Assembly: GCA_015680905.1 (NCBI GenBank)
Contig: CM027378.1
Span: 5,685,001-5,749,000 of the forward strand
Length of the DNA: 64,000 nt
Reading direction: 5' to 3'
Source: Coptis chinensis
Taxonomy: Eukaryota; Streptophyta; Magnoliopsida; Ranunculales; Ranunculaceae
Under the pieces are notes generated by a model, which saw nothing but the letters and a program-made list of their open reading frames with translations, ran no database searches and was not told the DNA's origin. The position numbers and the translations under genes are program-made. Below are positions 47,044-59,160 of this stretch, piece after piece; position 1 is the stretch's first letter; every line of letters starts with the position of its first letter.

Positions 47044-48471
47044 GACTTCTTCAGGAAAGCGTACAGAACCCAACTAACTCACACTTATACAACTTCAATC
47101 CTCCTTGAAGAAAACAAAGACGAAACCATATGAACTCCGATAATAACAGAAAGAATCAAATTGTAGTTCACAATTGAATTCACAAACCCAGAAGATAAAG
47201 ACATTCAATCACTTTCTTATCACCCTCCAAAAGGCTCATCGAGAAGTTATACATAAAACTGAATATGGATCACTGCATCTGAAAAGTACTTCAGCGAGAT
47301 CATCATTAAGTGATATTCTTCTACCAGCTCATAAAACCCGGAATAGGACTAACACTTCACCACAAGAAAGAGCCCAGCTATCAATGGAAAAAATCTCTTT
47401 TCAGCAATTCATCCCTAACTAACACACAAGAAATCAGCGAATCAAGACCTAGTTTCCTTTCAATAGAGCGTTATGTATCTCAATGGTATTAGCGTCACTT
47501 GTAACCCAATTCACCATTGATATAAACACACCTAAAAAAGATGCACCTCCACTCCAAACTTTATACAGAAGAACAAGACTTGAAATTCAGTTGAAATAGG
47601 CAATTTCGGAGAAGGTGGAAGGAAGTGATCGAGTTAATTAGCTACTAGGATCAGAATTCATCATCTTAAACAACTAGAAAATGGCCTAAATCTAATCGGA
47701 GTAGGCCTAAAACTCACCGAAAATACTCTGGATGGCCGTAATTTTGGGATACTCTACCACCTTAGGCAGGCACTGCCATCACACTGAGAATAAACTAAAA
47801 TATAAAGTTGCAAAGTTGTCTTCTTCCTAAAGTTCATTCCCTTTTCAGTTCAGATCTCAAACCGGCTACCGCAGATCTCAAACCCTAACACAAATTAAAC
47901 AAAACATAAGAAACCCTGGTGTTTATTATATACAATTGTAATACACTTACCCAAGCAAAATTGTGAAGAAGAAGGAGCCAAGTCAGTGTAACTCGGACAG
48001 ACTCGGTTCAGAATCAGTGTAACTCGGTTGGACTCAGTTCATAATCGGTTAGAGTCCTTACTTGCATGTGGCGGGACGTTGGATTTCTTATTGCCTACAA
48101 AGTCATTCCCACAATATGTTCCATGCCAAATACCGTCATTTGGGTCTATTTTTCGCCACCCTCCCATTTTTTCCAATCCTTTCTATATTTCTAGTTTACA
48201 TTTTTTATGTTATGTTTTGAATATTTCTTATTTTGCCTACATTCATATTAATCATATTAATATTCAGCCTCCCAAGTTATTTAGTTTACATTGATTCATG
48301 CATATTTATCATATTTATCGACATTACATTTTCACATATATCTATTCGTTTAAATTCATATAACCCCTTGTTATTCATTCTGCTTATTTTTTTTCTCATT
48401 ACTTTTCCTCGCTAATTTTCTTCTCTCTTCTTTGCCATATGAACTTTGTTCACATGCCAAAGAGGGGGCGG

Positions 48472-48936
48472 TGTTTCGACCCCCACCTATGTGGCAAACG
48501 TTCATTGGTAGGGATCTCAACTTTATTCGTTTAATCGACAGGACTAAAACCCAATTTGCAATATCATGGATCAATGTATAGGCCCATTAACTCATGTGTC
48601 TAAGTCTGAACCCTAACCACATGGCTTGCCATTTACGTATATTAATTTATGTTCAGATCCGTTACTTAGCAAAGAGATAATCATCAACTAAGAGTCATAC
48701 TTCATTACAATTATTTGAATTACAAGAAATCTCTATTCTACACATATAAATACAAAACTATTTTTCATAAAGAATTACGCTCTTGAGACTTGATCCCATC
48801 GATAATTTGGGTACGTAGGCAACCGAAATGTACAATCTCATAATTCTCTTAATCACCATCACTTTTTTCACTACTTTTCTATGTTATTCATCTCTTTCGT
48901 CACCACTTAGTGTTTTGATCATATTTGGTCGAAATA
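48472..48936 (+). repeat. 3' LTR of Tat-like element 2
   Basis: Starts TGTTTCGACCCCCACC after the purine tract CAAAGAGGGGGCGG, and contains ATATCATGGATCAATGTA, GGCCCATTAACTCATGTGTC and GGGTACGTAGGCAACC as in the LTRs of element 1. It ends about CGAAATA, next to the 330-bp repeat. Confidence 0.75.
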
Positions 48937-48938
48937 AT

Positions 48939-49268
48939 TGTCTAATTATTTTTAGTAAATCCAAATTTACTAAAAACAAGTAATTTTCGTTTTTATTTTT
49001 TAAGCCTAATTTAGAAGTGTCTAGAAGTCTAGTTTATGGGTTTTAGTAGTCTTAGAAGGTTACTATTATGATATAGATAGATTAGGAAAATATTTTTTAG
49101 TATTTTAGTAGGTTTCTAATTTAAGATAATTTCAAGGAGTTTTCTATATAAAGAGTTTTATGGACGAAAATTATACGTAATCAACTCTTCAATATTATTA
49201 ATAAACTTATGTTTTAATTTATCTCTTTTATGTTTTTATGAACTTTATATATCGCTTCCGTTACGTCA
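48939..49268 (+). repeat. 330-bp LTR-like direct repeat, right copy
   Basis: Same length and order as 40840-41169, starting TGTCTAATTATT and ending TTACGTCA. The outer 5-mers (GTTAC and TCTGC) do not match, so a single clean insertion is not proven. Confidence 0.75.
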
Positions 49269-49335
49269 TCTGCATTGGAAACTTTACTAGTAACTCTGTT
49301 GCTAGAACTTCTGCTTTACCAGGAGAAGTGGCTTT

Positions 49336-50160
49336 CACTTTGCTGACCATATTGGAATCTTGAATGAAATTGTGTCCTCATGGGTTTGAACCCATGACCT
49401 TATGTCTCTACTACTCTCTAATGTGGGGGGCTTTAGTCCCACATTGGTTACTAAACTTAAGTCTCTTAAGTTTCTATTGGTTTGTGTCCTTATGGAGGGA
49501 TAGTGTAGACAGATATAAGGAAGTGCTTGCGCGCACACAAGGCCACCTTGGTTTGAGGGCTCTCGAGAGGTGGGAGCTCCAGAAAATCTTAGTGCATGGC
49601 GCGCGCAGGGGGGGGGGGGGTGCAAATCCACCGATTTGGGCTTCGCGTGGGTGCGAGTATTGGGCTTGTTTTTGCGGAAAATATCTTTTGGTCTTCTTTC
49701 CAAAACTCTTTCTCCTTATTTCCAAAAAACTGTTTCCACTTCTTTCCTTATCTGGTCGAGTCAACGAGATCCACTTTTCTCTCCATATTAAAACTTGCCA
49801 GCAGAGTCGTGCCTTGATGCACGAGAGTGATTCTCGCTTTCAGTTGCGAGTGCAAGTTATATAAAAAGAAAGGTCTTTCTGTTTTAGAAGACACGCTGAT
49901 TTCAAACAGCTATCCTCTTCCAAAAATAATGTCTGGAGTACTGAGAGTTCCTACAGGGCAGGTCGTTTGCTGGTGACTTGTTCTTCCATTGTTGTATCTG
50001 GGAGGCGTGCGCTTGATGCTGGCACCATCCATACCGGCGGCGTTTTTCATCTTAAGGAAATTGTGACGAGCACAATCCTCAGTGATAAGTTTTATTTGCA
50101 TTCTTATTACTATTTTCAGTACTAGTTAAATACAATCTTAAGACGAAAAAAATTTATTAT
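49336..50160 (+). other. probable copia leader/LTR region
   Basis: Between the 330-bp repeat and the copia gag start. It includes TTTAGTCCCACATTGGTTAC, a 13-G run at about 49608-49620, and pyrimidine-rich leader text. It probably holds the 5' LTR and untranslated leader, but no second LTR is present to fix the edges. Confidence 0.4.
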
Positions 50161-53066
50161 CTAGTATTGTATTTGTGCTCGTTTGTTCTTTATACTGCTG
50201 AAATGGAGAAACCTAGTGCTAAGTCTGTCAAACCTGAGATTTTTTATGGCAGAAATTTCAAGCGCTGGCAGATGAAAATGCATTTTTATCTGACTAATCT
50301 GAAACTAGTTGAATGGATTTCGACTGAGAAACCCATTTCAAATGACAATGAAGAAGAATCTGGTCATTCTGGTGGTGTGGAAAGATGGGAAAATAAGGAT
50401 TATTTATGGTGAAATTACATAATTGATTGTCTTTCTCTTGAATTGTATGATGTTTATGTTGTGTGTACGACTGCTACAGAGTTGTGGAATTTACTTGATA
50501 AGAAGTATGCTACTGAAGATGCAGGTTCGAAAAAGTTTCTTGTAGAAAAGTTTCTGGAATTTAAGATGGAAGATGGGAAATCTGTTGTTTCTCAAGTGGA
50601 GGAGCTGCAAATAATTATTCATGAGATTTTCCAGGAAGGTTATAAAATTTGCAAAGGTTTCTAGGTTGCTTCCATCATTGAGAAACTCCCTTCTTCGTGG
50701 AAGGAGTACAAAAACAGTCTTAAACATAAGAAGAAATAGATGACCTTAGAAGATCTGATCGTCAACCTTCGGATCGAGGAGGATAACAGGAAGGCTGAAA
50801 TCAATGTGGAGACTTCATATATGAAGGCTAAGGCTAACCTGGTTGAAGGTAACGTTGCTAGTTCTTCTAAGTCTAAGTCGTCTAAATTCCAAGCCAAAAA
50901 GAAACCATATGTGAACAAAAATAAATAGTCCCAACCTCACTTCAAAAAGAAACCTTACAATCCTAAAATTCATTGCTATGTGTGCGGATCACGAGGTCAT
51001 ATAGACCCGGACTGTAAATTCAAAATAGGTCCAAATGATGGGAAGAAAGATAAGGCACAAGCAAATGTAGTTTAGGATGGTAACTTTTCTGCTGTGGTAA
51101 CTGAGGTTAATTTGGTGAGTAACATGACTGATTGGTGGGTAGACACTGGGGCTATCAAACACATCTGTGGCACTAAAAGTGCATTTGCGTCCTTCACTCT
51201 TCTGGGAGAAGGAGAAAGCCTGTTCATGGGTAACTCATCTGCTTCTAGAGTTGAAGGAAAAGGGACTGTTAATTTGAATTGAAGTTAACTTCTGGAAATG
51301 TTCTTAATTTGAAGGATGTTCTTTATGTTCCTGATATTAGGAAAAATCTGGTTTCTGGTTCCCTTTTAAGTAAAAAGGGGTTCAAACTTGTCTTTGAGTT
51401 AGACAAATTTGTTCTGACTAAGGGGGGGAACCTTTGTGGGTAAAGGTTATTTAGATGAAGGCTTGTTTAAGCTCAATGTAACTGATTTTGAATTTAATAA
51501 ATCATCTACTTCTTCTTATATGGTTGAGTCCTTTGATCTGTGGCATAGTAGACTTGGACACGTTAATAATGTTTCGATTAAAAAACTGATGCATCTAGGT
51601 AACATATCCAAGAATACTATTTCTGAAAACAAGAGATGTGAAGTATGTGTAGAATCTAAATATGCTAGGAAACCTTTTAAAAAGGTAGAAAGAAACACTG
51701 AGTTGTTGGCATTGATTGACACTGACTTATGTGATCTTAAAGGTTACATGACTAGAGGAGGTAATAAATATTTTGTTACATTCATTGATGATGCTTCACG
51801 TTTCTGCCATGTTTATCTTCTTAAGAGTAATGATGATAGCTTAGCTAGATTTATTTCCTTTAAAACTGAAGTTGAGAACCAGTTAGACAAGAAAATAAAA
51901 ATAGCTAGGTCTAATAGAGGAGGTGAATATTCTGGTCGTTTCAATAAATTTTGTGAAGATAATGGTATTGTACATGAGACCACTGCCCCTTATGCTCCCC
52001 AATCCAATGGGATAGCAGAGAGGAAAAATAGGACTCTCAAAGATATGATCAATTCAATGATCAATAGCTCTGGGGCTTCTATGAACCTATGGGGGGGGAG
52101 GCTTTGCTAATGACCTATTATATTTTGAATAAGATACCTTTTAAAGACACAGATAAAACTACATATGAGATGTGGAAAAATAGGACATCGTCTTATAAAT
52201 ATGTTAAAGTGTGGGGGTGTTTGGCTAAGGTGTCTATACCAACACCCAAGAGGACTAAACTTGGCCCTAAAACTGTAGATTGTGTCTTTATTGGGTATGC
52301 ACAGAATAGCAGTGTCTACAGGTTTTTAGTTTTCAAATCTAAAAATAAATTTGTTGATGATTATTGAGTCTAGGGATGCTGTCTTTTTTAAGGATAAATT
52401 CCCATTTATTGAGAGATCTGGAGGGACTCTGAGTTCTTCAAGACTTGTTCCTAGAGTTTGAGAAGATTCTTCTGCTGAAGATGAAATCGAACTCATGAGG
52501 AGCAAGAGACCTAGGACTAACACCTCTTTTGGATCTGATTTCCTTACTTTCTTGGTAGAGGATGATCCTCAGACCTATTCAGAGGCCATGTCATCTTCTG
52601 ATGCTGTATTTTGGAGGGAGGCCATTCTAAGTGAATATGAGTCCATTATAACCAATAACACTTGGGAGCTGGTTGAGTTGCCCCCTGGTTGTAAAACTAT
52701 TGGAAACTATTGGTTATTTAGAAAGAAACTTAAGGCAGATGGATCCATTGATAAATATAAAGCGAGATTAGTAGCAAAAGGCTATAAACAGATAGAATGG
52801 TTTGATTTCTTTGATACTTACTCTCCTGCGACAAGGATTACATCTATCAGAATGTTAATAGCTTTTGCTTCTACTCGTAATCTCGTAATTCACCAAATGT
52901 TAAAACGGCATTTCGAAATGGGGAATTATAAGAGGATATATATATGGATCAACCAGAAGGTTTTGTTTTAGAAGGCCTTGAGAGAAAAGTTTGTAGACTA
53001 AAGAAATCTCTTTACGATCTCAAACAAGCTCCTAAACAGTGGCATGAGACATTCCACCAAAAAAAG
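50161..53066 (+). pseudogene. Ty1/copia polyprotein relic (gag, protease, integrase, partial RT)
   Basis: Gag starts MEKPSAKSVKPEIFYGRNFK at about 50203 and is broken by stops at 50410, 50664 and 50738. A zinc knuckle CYVCGSRGHIDPDC lies near 50973. The protease site is WWVDTGAIKHICG (about 51133; the usual DSGA is DTGA). The pre-integrase zinc part (LWHSRLGHVNN, then C..C) and the integrase follow at 51436-52110, with DTDLCDLKG, a D in TFIDDASR, SNRGGEYSG and the late E of GIAERKNRTL. RT begins near 52590 (FWREAILSEYESIITNNTWE, YKARLVAKGYKQ) and stops at about 53040 after SLYDLKQAPKQWHE, before the YVDD box. RNase H and the 3' LTR are absent. It is dead. Confidence 0.88.
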
Positions 53067-53210
53067 AACTAATTTGATTTACCATGTAATGGTTTTTTTT
53101 TTGGTTGGCTACCCTGTAATGTTCATTTAACATCAACCCAACTATATAAAATTGAGTGTGACATATAATATTATAAATATTCGTGCGAAGTTGGAAACCT
53201 TTTAAAATAA

Positions 53211-53965
53211 GGGGCGTGGTATTGGCACCCCACTTTATGGGATTGACACCCTTTTAACAAAAAATAAAACAATAATGGTTATTTCTTATATGTCTTTTTA
53301 CACCCCACATGCCCTATAGTTCTACGGCATTGGGTTGCCACAAGATCCCAAATCCCACGGCAGGCAGTTGTTGCGACAGAGATTGCACAATCTACGACAT
53401 CGGGTTGTTGCGAGATCCCATATCCCACGACAGGCAGTTGCTGCAGAGCATTTTTTTTGTGTTTTTTGTTTTTTTTTTCACTTCAAAATTTGAATATTGA
53501 ACACACACGACATATGAATACCTCATTTTCTTCTTTAAAACTTCTTTATACACTCCAAGAACAACACTAAAACCATGACAAAAAAAATGTACAATCGATG
53601 CATAATTTTGCTATCTCGGGGCAAATATTTTCAAATGCTATAAGAAAAACTTGTGATCAAATTAATGAAGAAGAGTTTTGATAATTAACACAAACAAATA
53701 CTCCATTTTAGTGAATACAACCATCTCGCAGCAACTAACTTTTTTTACGGTGGCTATTAAAAAAAATTAAAAGAAAAAAGGACTCACGACAACCACCTTC
53801 CGTGGGATATGAGATCTCGCAGCAACCCGATACCGTAGATTGTGCGATCTCGCAGTAATTTCTTGTTGTGAGTGTTTTTTATGTGATTAATGGAGGAGTG
53901 CCAGTACTTTTGAATTAGTCAAAAGAGTGTCAATTCCATAAAGTGGCGTGTCAATTCCGTGACCC
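53211..53965. mobile_element. hAT-like inverted-repeat element, 755 bp
   Basis: Left GTATTGGCACCCCACTTTAT and right complement (ACACGCCACTTTATGGAATT reversed) form imperfect TIRs, flanked by TAAAATAA (53203-53210, 53966-53973). Inside, a block with GATCCCAAATCCCACGGCAG, CAATCTACGACATCGGGTTG and related text occurs twice directly and once inverted (about 53330, 53385, 53805). No ORF. Confidence 0.72.
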
Positions 53966-53973
53966 TAAAATAA

Positions 53974-55170
53974 TGGCAGTTATATATTATTTTTTCATTT
54001 TTCTTTATTTTCTCCAAAATCTTTTTATCTTATCCAATCTACTCTTCCATATGAGAGGCAAAAGAAATGATCTCGGATAAAATTAAAGCAAGCATCTTCA
54101 GTCCATAAATGCGCGCATAACGCATATCTCTTTTCGACCATCCACCGTTTGGCTAGGTAATGCAGTATCAGTCAACTCTACTCTTCTCGTTAGCCGTGCA
54201 CCGTTCCCCTCAAAAGTCCATTGTAATGTTTAGTACATAGTTTACTATGTAGTTCTATAATGCACACATTCAAACTCGTACCTGAGTTAGTCAATGTGCA
54301 CCACTCTAGGAAGGAGGCCGGTATCATGGTCGAGTCTCTTTGGGACCTGAGGTTGTGCCTAGCCTTCGGGACTGAAAGCCGATTTTAGCATCTGCAGCTC
54401 GAGTATAAGAAAAGAGAAACAGAGAGAAAATTTACATACTAAATAGCATTTCACACCGCAAGAGTGTTTCTTGCTAGAATTTATTCTAGACAAGCAATTA
54501 AGAAGATCTCGACACCATCGGATCATACCAAATCATGAGCTCATTTGGAGATCTTCATAGAGTGATCAATGTCATTTAAAAAAAAATTAATTACCCGGTG
54601 ACAAAGGTACATTGTGTATTTTAAGCAAAAAGATGGCCTAAACAGCTAGAAAGTTAGTGAAAATTAAGAAGAAATTTAGCAAGGTTAATTAGAAATCTAA
54701 AACCAAAACGTACGTTATATATATGCCCATAATGCTAAAACAATGATGCCACATGTGGACTTACAAATTCTGTTTCATTTGTTGGCTAGACGATTTTCTG
54801 TCTACGCAGTTGAACCACTTGAACGTCAGAAACACACATTTACCGTAATCTTGTGACAAACCGTATAACTAATCGACATATCAAACACGACAGGACATAT
54901 TAGTGGAAAAGTTGATATTAATTACTTCACGACAAAACAGTGGAAAATTAAAATAAATCACTGACACATACAGTATATTAGCCTTAACAATTTAAGTACA
55001 ACTTCTAAAATTTGAATGTAAAAGAATAGAGCTTTGAAAAGAATATCCATATTATTTTATCAAGTTATTTTTGTTCTTAAGGTATAGTAGCATATTCTTT
55101 CACACACTCACTCATCTTACGTACTACACTACTAGCATTACATTTGTCATTTTTCGAGCCTCTTCTGCCT
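53974..55170. other. intergenic DNA upstream of the PQ-loop gene
   Basis: Nothing recognised apart from AT-rich unique sequence; presumably contains the distal promoter of the gene at 55254. Confidence 0.5.
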
Positions 55171-55180
55171 TTAAAACCGC

Positions 55181-55186
55181 TATAAT
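55181..55186 (+). promoter_or_regulatory. possible TATA box of the PQ-loop gene
   Basis: TATAAT 68 bp before the ATG, followed by a pyrimidine-rich patch (CCCTTCACTCTCTC) at about 55191-55204, where plant transcription starts often lie. Confidence 0.4.
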
Positions 55187-55253
55187 GTAGCCCTTCACTC
55201 TCTCAACAACAAACTCACTATACAAAGGAGAAAAAAAAGAGAGACTAAAAACA

Positions 55254-58200
55254 ATGGTGACTGCTTCTACTCCTTACTGCTCTAAGCAACACAAACCATG
55301 TGTTATATGGGTACACAGAATTTTCCAAGACTGCCTTTGTGATTTAAGTGATGAAATCTCTTTTTCCTTTGGTCTTGTCAGTCTTGTCTGCTGGGGTGTT
55401 GCTGAAATCCCACAAATCTTCACAAATTTCACTAACAAATCTGGTCATGGTGTTTCTCTTGCCTTTCTTCTCACTTGGGTTGTTGGGTTAGTTTGTTTCC
55501 AGTTCTCCTTTAAAACAACTTTTAAAACAACTTCAATATATACCAACAAATATTATATATGTTCTTCTTTTCTTGATTTTTCATGCAGTGACATCTTTAA
55601 TCTAGTAGGTTGTCTTCTTGAACCAGCTACGGTAATTTTCTTGCTTTTCTTCATTGTTGTATATGTACGTAGCTTAAAGCGTTAATAATGATGTTATGTA
55701 TAACTTATGTTATAAAAAGGTTTCGCCACCTTTTTCGATTTTCCACAGCTTTGTGTAAGATACTAGTCTAACTGAAACTGTTTTTTTTCTGCTTTTGGTG
55801 GATGCAGTTGCCGACTCAGTTCTACACTGCTCTGGTAAAGATAAGATCTTTCTAGTTGAATAGTTTTGGTGCATATCCTGATATCTGTACAATTTTTGTT
55901 ATTTGTGAGGTAACTCTGTTTTCTAGTCAATCATAATGACCCCCTAATTCTTGCTCAAACATAAGTAACTCAGTGAAATTAATTGAAATAGCTACTTTAG
56001 AATTGATTTTTCCTTTCAATAATGATATGAGTGTAAGGCTTTAAGCTTGTACTAGAAGAATAAAAAGGTTTCAGAAAAGGAAAAAAATTCAATGGTCAAT
56101 GGCACCCTTTTGGGCAAGGCTATATCTTGTTTGAACATGAATTAGGGTGGTCAGACTAATTAAGTAATCATGAAGAGAACAAGGGGGTATCTGAAATTAG
56201 TCTTTCTTCCTTAAGTATACAGAATATCCTTTGTTGTCATTTCATTTTTTTTTTCCCTTTATACTTCTGTTCCTTGTACATTACTAAATATGTATTGGTA
56301 TATATTTATTGCATGTTCTGCCCCAAAGCTCTATACAATCAGTACAATCGTCTTGGTATTGCAAAGCATATATTATGATTATGTCTGCAGATGGTGGAAG
56401 AACAGAAAGAAGCGAGGAGGTTCATCAGTATGTGGCTATGTCCATAATTTTATTTTCTTTTCCTAATTATTTAAATGAATTATTTCGGTAAGTAACATGA
56501 GTTCCTTCCCCTATTAGGTTGAAGGAGATGAAAAATCACCTCTCAAACGAAAGCCCCATGATTCGAGTATGGCCATACCAAGTGCTCCACTCAAAGTATC
56601 ACAAAGAAAGGATGTATATTTTACGTATGTGTACGATTAATTTTGCTTACATTTTTACGACCTTTTGATTTCTCTTTCCATAGAGGATTGTACTTCTGTA
56701 TTGAGTATTTTTGTTGTTTAATTTTTTGTTTTTCCAGTTCAGCGAGATCTTTGGCTAGTAGTGGCACCCCTCCATACGGTTCCTATCTTAGAATTGCTAA
56801 GAGTGGTCCCCCAGTATTGGAAGATATAAACTCTTCATCCGAAGATGAGACAGATCCAACTTCTTATACCAAGCCCATCTCAATTCCTCGCTCGGTAAGT
56901 AAGATAGTTTTCTTTACAAAACACACCCAATTTTATTAGATGGACTATGAATGGTTATCTTTTAGTGCAACATTCAATTGATCCCCTGACCCATTAATGT
57001 GGAATACCAACTTGATTCGAGGGAGACGGGATACAAATTGGGAGGTCTAGTAGCATTACAAAATTATTTGAATAGGCAGGATACCCAGCCATCCCAAGCA
57101 AGGCCCAAAATTTCGATATCGGTTAATATATCGGTGTACCCAAAAACCGAGATATATCGGATATATCGGATATCTCGGTTTTTTTGGTGACCAGTCCAAA
57201 GTTTCTAAAATATCGGATATCTCACCGATATATCTCGGATATCTCGCCGATATATCTCGGATATATCGGATATTTCGGAAATTTCAATATTAAATTATTA
57301 ACAATTGGTCAAAAAGTCAACTGATATATATCGATTATCTCAGAAATATCGATTATATCGGCGATATAAACTTTCATATCGGAAATTCCGATATATCTCG
57401 GAAAAAAAAGGGTTCAATATTCGGTGGATATATATCGGAAATATCGATATCGGTGTACTAATTTACTGAGATATATTGGCGAGATATCCGATATCTCGGC
57501 GATATTTTGGGCCATGATCCCAAGTAGCCATCCCGACTCAAAATGGTAAGCTTGCAGAAAAAATTACGAGCTTACTTTTTGTGGATATGATCTAAAGCAT
57601 ATGATCTTCCCATTGTTTAGATCATATCCACAAAAAGTAGCTCATTTGTTATGTGTGGTAAAAAGTGTTAGGGTGAACTAGCGTTACCCCCACTAGATGA
57701 GCCAATTAGGATTTCCCCCAATTTGACTTTTTTTTTGTTTGTATTTAGGGGAGACTCTAATTTCTCATCTAGTTGGGGAAATCCTAATTGGCTCATTTAG
57801 TGGGGGTAATATTGGTTAACCTAAAATATTATTGAAACTGGAGAAGAATACACCGTTAGGTAAATTCTTAAACTTCAGCACATCTTTTGTGGATATGATC
57901 TCCACATTTGGGAGAACATACTCACAACCTTTAATTCCATGTACAAGTCTACTTTTGGGTTGGGGTGGCTGTTTGGGATGGCTTGTTATCCTGCCACTTA
58001 TTTGATTGGTCGCAGGGGAGGGTGGGTCACCTGAATTTCCCAATCTGCTTTAATCCAATATATCATCTGAGTTGGTACTGCACTTTTTTGCTTTCTTTTA
58101 CAAAAATAGTAAAATTTGGAGCTATATGTTTGCTCTGTCTCTGTATAATTATACCTAAACTAGTGTTACCATATGGATATGTACAGGTGGGTTATGGAAC

Positions 58201-58765
58201 ATTCCTTTTTACATCGGCCAATATTCCTTTTAAAAGTAAAGCTTTGGTTGAAGGATATGCAAAATTGTCTGGAAGAAGAATGCTGAATGTAAGCCGAGTT
58301 GATTTTAAATAAGGTGCCTTCAAGTACTTGTTTAAGCAATGTAGAATTTATACCTAATAGAAGTGGAAAATATGTTCATTTTAGGAACAACGTGATGTGC
58401 ATAGTGTGTATGGAGTGTGGCTGGGGTGGATGATGGCTGCTATCTATATGGGTGGTCGTATACCACAAATATTTTTGAATGTGAGTATTAACTTGATCAG
58501 ACAGTACTTGCCAGTTTTTGGTATTAAACTAATGTTGTATATTAAGAAATGGCATGGTTTCTAATTATTTGCTATGGATTTCCATGACCAGATCAAAAGA
58601 GGGAGTGTAGAGGTACTTACTTTCAGTGTCTCTATCATATAGAAGCAAAATTTGAAGTATTTCAATCCAATGCTAATATTAGTAAATATGCCTGAAATTG
58701 CTTAGGGATTGAACCCTCTCATGTTCATATTTGCGTTTGTTGCCAATGCCACCTATGTAGCAAGG

Positions 58766-58798
<33 letters not shown>

Positions 58799-59160
58799 TG
58801 TGTGTGTGTGTCTGTCATCATCTATTTTTTCTGTAATGATATCACCATTCAATTATGAACGAATTGATGCAGCATCCTTGTGAGAAGCACTGAATGGAAG
58901 AAGATAAAGCCTAACATGCCTTGGTTATTGGATGCTATAGTTTGTGTTGTCCTCGACTTATTTGTATCCTTTGTTACCTACTTGGCCGAGATCATCTTTC
59001 AGTACCTCATACTTTTAGAGCACTAATTCGCTTACCTTGTACACCTTGACAAAATTTCCAGATTATTTTGCAGTACATCTATTACAGATTTCTGCGCAAG
59101 GAGAAACCAAGAAATGGCCAAGACTATGGAGATTATATGGAAACTGAGAAACCAGTTTAA
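55254..59160 (+). CDS. PQ-loop repeat transporter (SLC66/YPQ-like, probable vacuolar basic amino-acid transporter), 12 exons
   Basis: Exons: 55254-55486, 55589-55631, 55808-55834, 56329-56427, 56518-56624, 56738-56894, 58187-58288, 58385-58480, 58592-58612, 58706-58764, 58873-58963, 59062-59160. All introns are GT-AG, and the joined frame is 1134 nt (377 aa) with no stop before TAA. The product resembles plant PQ-loop proteins related to yeast Ypq1-3 and animal PQLC2, seven-helix carriers that move cationic amino acids across the vacuole or lysosome membrane. The two PQ motifs are AEIPQIFTNF (P53-Q54) and GRIPQIFLNI (P283-Q284). Exon 2 gives DIFNLVGCLLEPAT; exon 10 onward gives NPLMFIFAFVANATYV and WLLDAIVCVVLDLF. 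A hydrophilic loop of about 100 residues (about 125-255) separates the halves. Exons 3 and 9 are micro-exons of 27 and 21 nt. The 1.29-kb intron 6 holds a hAT MITE and two hairpins. Exon edges were chosen by eye from homology and splice sites. Confidence 0.9.
57099..57516. mobile_element. hAT-type MITE, ATATCGG family, copy 3 (in intron 6 of the PQ-loop gene)
   Basis: Ends CAAGGCCCAAAATTTCG and CGATATTTTGGGCCATG, flanked by the perfect 8-bp duplication ATCCCAAG (57091-57098 and 57517-57524). The 418-bp body is built of ATATCGG and ATATCTCGG words. Confidence 0.9.
57568..57643. repeat. short near-perfect hairpin in intron 6
   Basis: CTTTTTGTGGATATGATCTA and its complement (arms about 57568-57596 and 57616-57643) with a 19-base loop; CTTTTGTGGATATGATCT occurs again at about 57885. 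Confidence 0.8.
57667..57826. repeat. inverted repeat in intron 6 (MITE-like)
   Basis: The arms share GATGAGCCAATTAGGATTTC reversed with GAAATCCTAATTGGCTCAT, extending to ACCCCCACT / AGTGGGGGT and to the outer GTTAGGGTGAAC / GTTAACCTAAA. The loop is T-rich. Confidence 0.75.
58765..58812. repeat. (CT)n(GT)n microsatellite in intron 10
   Basis: TCTCTCTCTCTCTCTCTCTC-type run followed by GTGTGTGTGTG, starting directly at the splice donor of exon 10. Confidence 0.9.

Larger units (their letters stand above)
41200..48936 (+). mobile_element. Tat-like element 2: rearranged 3' part with LTR, split by a LINE
   Basis: 41204-41760 matches the reverse complement of 27850-28510 in element 1, whereas 41948-42250 matches 28555-28740 in the same orientation. 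48060-48471 and the LTR match element 1 at 29750-30636. Between them (42951 to about 47920) a LINE is inserted on the minus strand. Only the 3' third of the element is present, and part of it is inverted. Confidence 0.7.

Noticed and set aside
49364-49864. 166-codon ORF before the copia gag
   Set aside because: Overlaps the probable copia LTR/leader and a G homopolymer; alternative frames of equal length exist and none has a domain.
57568-57643. Intronic hairpin as a microRNA gene
   Set aside because: Arms are nearly perfect and look transposon-derived; with no small-RNA evidence or known mature sequence I list it only as a repeat.
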